From NCBI RefSeq assembly GCF_020921035.1, contig NC_063155.1:29877294-29941293 (forward strand): DNA of 64,000 bases, in the 5' to 3' direction. Positions 60,328 through 64,000 of the stretch are shown here, in pieces. A program made the position numbers and the translations under genes. The notes below the pieces were generated by a model, which was not told the origin of the DNA, did not search any database, and saw only the letters and a list, made by a program, of their open reading frames with translations. The stretch is from Rhodamnia argentea. Taxonomy: Eukaryota > Streptophyta > Magnoliopsida > Myrtales > Myrtaceae. Position 1 is the first letter of the stretch. Every line of letters starts with the position of its first letter.

Positions 60328-62301
60328 ATGGGGGAGATGACAGGCTTCCAGTTGGGTGTGATTGGTGCTCTGTTTCTCTCAGTGGCATCATCTGTGTCCA
60401 TTGTCATCTGCAACAAGGCTCTAATGAGCAATCTTGGCTTCCCTTTTGGTAAATGAAGCTCTTGTTTTGCGTAGATTCTGATGGTCGGATTTTTTCTTAG
60501 TTTTCAAGCATGAGCACGAGGTAAAATTCTCTCCTTTTGGTCTGGATGAATGCAGCCACAACTCTCACCAGTTGGCACCTGATGGTAACATTTTGTACGC
60601 TGCATGTGGCTCAACGTTTGAACTTCTTCGAAACAAAGGCGATCGACTTGAAGACCGTGATGCTATTTGGCATTCTGAATGGAGTTTCGATTGGCCTTTT
60701 GAACTTGAGTCTTGGTTTCAACTCCGTCGGATTCTACCAGGTTCCTATACCCCATTGTTTACTAGTAGAAGCATCTACAATTGAGAACGCTCGTACAATC
60801 TCAGTTAATAAGCTTTACACTGAATTTGCCTCCTCATTAACTTCTTCTAGCTTCTTGTTTTGGGCAGATGACAAAACTGGCAATCATACCATTCACTGTA
60901 CTCCTGGAAACTCTCTTCCTTAATAAGCAGTTCAGGTAACATACCCTGTGATCCAGTTGCTTGAACATGGTTTCCTTTTTTCTTCTAGCCATTTTCTGAG
61001 ACAACTTTTTTCTGTTCTTGCAGCCGGAAAATAAAATTCTCTCTATTTGTCTTGATTGCTGGGGTTGGCTTCGCCTCCATCACGGATCTCCAACTCAATT
61101 TTGTGGGGACAGTGCTCTCTGCTCTGGCCATCGTCACAACCTGCGTCGGCCAAATTGTATGCTTCCTCTTTCCAGAAATTTTTCTCTTTCCAACAAGGTG
61201 CACCTGAATTCATAAAAGTATAGTCAGTGATGTCTTGTACTAAACAAATGTGGATTGATTTGGATGCTCTTCTTGCAAAAACTCCAAAGGGGCATACATA
61301 AGCACAACTCTTTTCGCAAAACATCTTTTCTCTTATGGAGATGGATATGAAGTTTGACCCTTCGCAATTGTCCTCTCTTCAGTTGACAAACACCATACAG
61401 AAGAAGCTCAATGTCTCCTCCACGCAGCTGCTGTACCAGTCAGCACCTTTCCAAGCAGGCATTCTCTTTGTCTCAGGCCCTCTGGTGGATCAATGCCTCA
61501 CCAAGCAAAATGTCTTTGCTTATAAGTACTCTCCCATAGTCTTGGTAAGTAACACATCCATTCCACTTTTCATCTACTCTTCTCGGTTCTTCACGGTTCA
61601 CTCAAAACTAAATGATCACGCAATCCTGATAGTCTTGGAAAGGGACACATCCATTCCACTTTCCATTATACGGACCCTTTTCTGGTGAGAATCGAGCAAA
61701 AATCATCATGTGATCGCACCGTGAATGGACTTGTTGCAGGGTTTCATCATTCTTTCCTGCCTGATAGCAGTGTCAGTGAACTTCAGCACATTCTTGGTGA
61801 TTGGGAAGACATCCCCTGTGACTTACCAAGTGCTGGGCCACCTCAAGACATGCCTGGTCCTGGGGTTCGGCTACACGTTGCTGCACGACCCTTTCACCGA
61901 GAGGAACATCATCGGCATTCTCGTCGCCATGCTTGGGATGGGCTTATACTCTTACTTCTGCACCCAAGAGAGCAAGAAGAAGCAGTCAACAGATCTCTCC
62001 ATTCCTCAGGTCCCTCTCTCTCTCTCTCTCTCTCCCTCCCCCACCATGTTCTGCATATGGGTCAAAACGGATTAAATGGGCCAATATGGATCGGATCATA
62101 TCGGACCCGACCCACCCCTTTGACTCCTCTACTGTATATAGTCTTGCGAGTAGGCTTTTTTCATACGTCCCTTTGTGTTTTTGGGTATTTTCTCAGATTA
62201 AAGAGAAGGTTACTGAACCGCTTCTTGATGGGAAGAGCTTGGGCTATCAAGACAAAGAAAGTCAAGATGCCAAGAAATCAAGTAGAGACTCCTTTGTCTG
62301 A
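60328..62301 (+). CDS. UXT1: UDP-xylose transporter, TPT/NST family
   Basis: There are seven exons: 60328-60448, 60556-60740, 60868-60935, 61024-61156, 61383-61544, 61740-62009 and 62197-62301, giving 347 residues. The multi-span drug/metabolite-transporter fold starts at VIGALFLSVASSVSIVICNK and contains FATTLTSWHLMVTF, GFYQMTKLAIIPFT, NTIQKKLNVSSTQLLYQSAP and a last pair of spans with KTSPVTYQVLGHLKT. A hydrophilic tail ends SSRDSFV. The sequence matches plant UXT proteins, which carry cytosolic UDP-xylose into the Golgi/ER lumen for xylan and other glycan synthesis. Gene order (next to DUF707 and a PH gene) points to the UXT1 orthologue. Exon 6 has a weak donor, cag|gtccct, followed by a (CT)n run; keeping this intron would change the tail and end at a new stop near 62073. 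Confidence 0.93.
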
Positions 62302-63586
62302 GATTCAACAGAAAGCTGGGATTTTTTTGGGATTACTCGTGGGGTTCCTTTTTCTCTTTCTCCTCTTCCTAAGGCTTCATTTCGAGTGTAAATGGATTTT
62401 TATCAAGTGTAATAATATTCTTTCCCCCATTTCAGGGTCGTCGCTCTCCTGCCTATTTCATGCGATGGCACTTTAGTAGTTGATGATTGCGATTTTGCAT
62501 ATTGTCTTAGATAATAAGTCGGCAATCTTAGGAAGTTTTATTGAAACTTGAAAGATCCGTAGTTAGTAAATAGGAGTGTGCACCAGGAACGAGTAAGACG
62601 GATCGACCGAACCGAGATCCGTTTGAACCGGATCGAACCGAGTTCGATCCGGTTCTCAAGAGCACCGAATCAGTTTTCGGTTCCATAAAATTGAAATTTG
62701 TGATTTTCGATCTGGTTCTCGGTTTCAAGGGAATCGAACCGAAACCAATTACTTACGTACTTATTTTTTTGAAATGTGAACATAATTATAACTAATATGT
62801 TAAAATTAAAGTATGTATTGCTCCCGATTTCATTAGATCACCCGGAAATCGAATCGGACCAATTTGGTCTAGTTCATGATTCCTAGGTGAGACCGGACTA
62901 GACAAAGAACCGACCATCCCTAACATAATGCAAATTGAAATTCAATGTATTGATAATTTCGCGTCTTGGGGAAAATTTCAATGCCAATTTAATTTCTTTT
63001 TAAATTATTAGGCTGTGATTTATGTTTAAATCTTGACATTCTACCTTCGAGGGGAAAAAGGAACTAGAGGCACCGATTCAACATGTTATTTGAATTTCGA
63101 CAAAAAAAACATGTTATCTGAAAATATATTGATCAATACATGTACACCAAGCGAGCGCATCTCCGCCGTTAATCGCGTGGGCCCCATGGTGGGCCCCGTT
63201 AACAGTTATTTGTTACTTTGGTTCATGATACGGTACGACGAGGCAACACTTTTAATAAAAATAATTAAAATAAAAATATAATCTCTTTCCAATCTTGGTC
63301 CGACATTAGGCACCAAAATCAGTTAAACTTCAACAGAAAGAAAGCGAGGAACTTTATTTTGGATTTGTCGTCTTCTTCGCTTGCGATTCTGTCGCCATCG
63401 CCATCATCAACCACCGTCTATGGAGGACGGGAGCGCGCAGTTTTCGATTCTCGGAACCTTCTCTCACTTCGATTTCCGCTCACGAGTTCGCTGCACGCAC
63501 CGCTTGTAGTGGAAGAGGAGTTTCGGGACGATTTCTGGGTGGTGGTTTGGTTCGAGAAATCGGAGCGGACTCTGGGGTCGGATCGA
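62302..63586. other. UXT 3' UTR, intergenic repeat and leader of the PH gene
   Basis: 3' UTR likely runs to about 62550. At 62575-62760 the phrase 'gaaccggatcgaaccgag' and variants repeat in both orientations, as in degenerate palindromic plant repeats. From about 63360 the pyrimidine-rich leader of the next gene contains an upstream ATG at 63420 opening a 28-codon frame that ends before the main start. Confidence 0.4.
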
Positions 63587-63712
63587 ATGGAGGGTTGGTT
63601 GTATCTGATCCGCTCCAATCGGCTCGGCCTTCAGTTCTCCAGGAAGCGCTACTTCGTCCACGACGATCACAGTCTCAAGTGCTTCAAATCGGTTCCTTCT
63701 TCTATAGATGAG
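63587..63712 (+). CDS. First coding exon of a PH-domain (PH-START/EDR2-like) protein, partial
   Basis: The exon codes 42 residues beginning MEGWLYLIRSNRLGLQ and continuing FSRKRYFVHDDHSLKCFKSV, a typical start of a pleckstrin homology domain in the plant PH-START-DUF1336 family related to EDR2. These are lipid-binding proteins. The ATG is the first in frame. The donor is gatgag|gtccct, followed by a (TTC)n run. Later exons lie beyond the window; I could not place exon 2 with confidence in 63713-64000. A pre-end stretch gaaaacag|gtgaga at about 63905 could be a splice border. Confidence 0.7.
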
Positions 63713-63718
63713 GTCCCT

Positions 63719-63752
63719 TCTTCTTCTTCTTCTTCTTCTTCTTCTTCTTCGT
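63719..63752 (+). repeat. (TTC)n microsatellite after the PH-gene donor
   Basis: About eleven TTC units start about six bases inside the first intron. Read through in frame they would add a poly-Ser run ending at a stop near 63802. Confidence 0.85.
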
Positions 63753-64000
63753 ACCGTGTAGCTTGCATGTGTTTAAGTTCTTCTAAAGGCTTGTTTACCT
63801 GAGACGAAGGTGGTGCTTACAGTCGAGGAACTTATGTGCCAAGCGGACTTAATGGATTGCTTTGTTTCTATCGATTCTTTTTTAAAGTCTCAATGTGGAG
63901 AAAACAGGTGAGAGCGAGCTTATCGTCCGGCCCTCTTCTGAGGGGGGATCATTTGGCAGTAGTTTCCCTGTCTGAGATCAACCTCCCTACGTGCAGAGAT

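Noticed and set aside
1-64000. A new multi-gene system
   Set aside because: The recognised genes are well-known plant families with separate roles, and the order looks inherited; nothing links them as a functional cluster.

Overview
This window is nuclear DNA of a flowering plant. The genes have many introns with GT..AG borders and pyrimidine-rich acceptors, the leaders carry CT microsatellites, and the intergenic DNA is AT-rich and full of small terminal-inverted-repeat elements. The encoded proteins match eudicot families closely. The repeat style (short GC-rich cores inside AT-rich inverted arms reading like 'cctaaaccttttgcaattgtgccaattcagtcc') reminds me of Myrtaceae such as Eucalyptus or Syzygium, but that is a weak inference. 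All eight recognised genes lie on the + strand.

Layout: 1-1200 old LTR-like repeat and MITE-like DNA; 1510-5380 a WAV3-family RING/VWA ubiquitin ligase; about 7140-14930 the receptor-like kinase NCRK with a long spliced leader; 16488-16814 a two-exon gene for an unrecognised 54-residue Pro/Cys-rich peptide; 17-21 kb repeats; 22262-25442 the cyclic-nucleotide-gated channel CNGC15; 29444-32706 a LOG cytokinin-activating enzyme with transposons in two introns; 33-41 kb a transposon-rich block that includes a MULE-like element with a perfect 10-bp target duplication; 42379-46194 a Golgi-type protein with two glycosyltransferase-like domains; 46.5-49.8 kb repeats and unassigned DNA; 51172-55458 a 14-exon DUF707 protein; 60328-62301 a UDP-xylose transporter (UXT); and 63587 to the window end the first coding exon of a PH-domain (PH-START/EDR2-like) gene.

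Coding exons were assembled by hand. For the seven complete larger genes and the small peptide gene, the reading frame stays open across every proposed splice junction. The order NCRK, CNGC15, LOG1, DUF707, UXT1, PH-START is, as I remember it, also the order on Arabidopsis chromosome 2 (about At2g28250 to At2g28320). The window therefore looks like an anciently conserved gene block. The glycosyltransferase and small-peptide genes sit inside it, and the WAV3-like gene sits at its left edge.

The genes do not form a pathway. They cover protein turnover, receptor signalling, calcium channels, cytokinin activation and Golgi sugar metabolism. I found no new multi-gene system. The most distinctive items are the small peptide gene, duplicated Cys-rich exons with a NAGNAG acceptor in NCRK, the two-domain glycosyltransferase, a very strong intronic G-quadruplex motif, and several well-bounded non-autonomous transposons.
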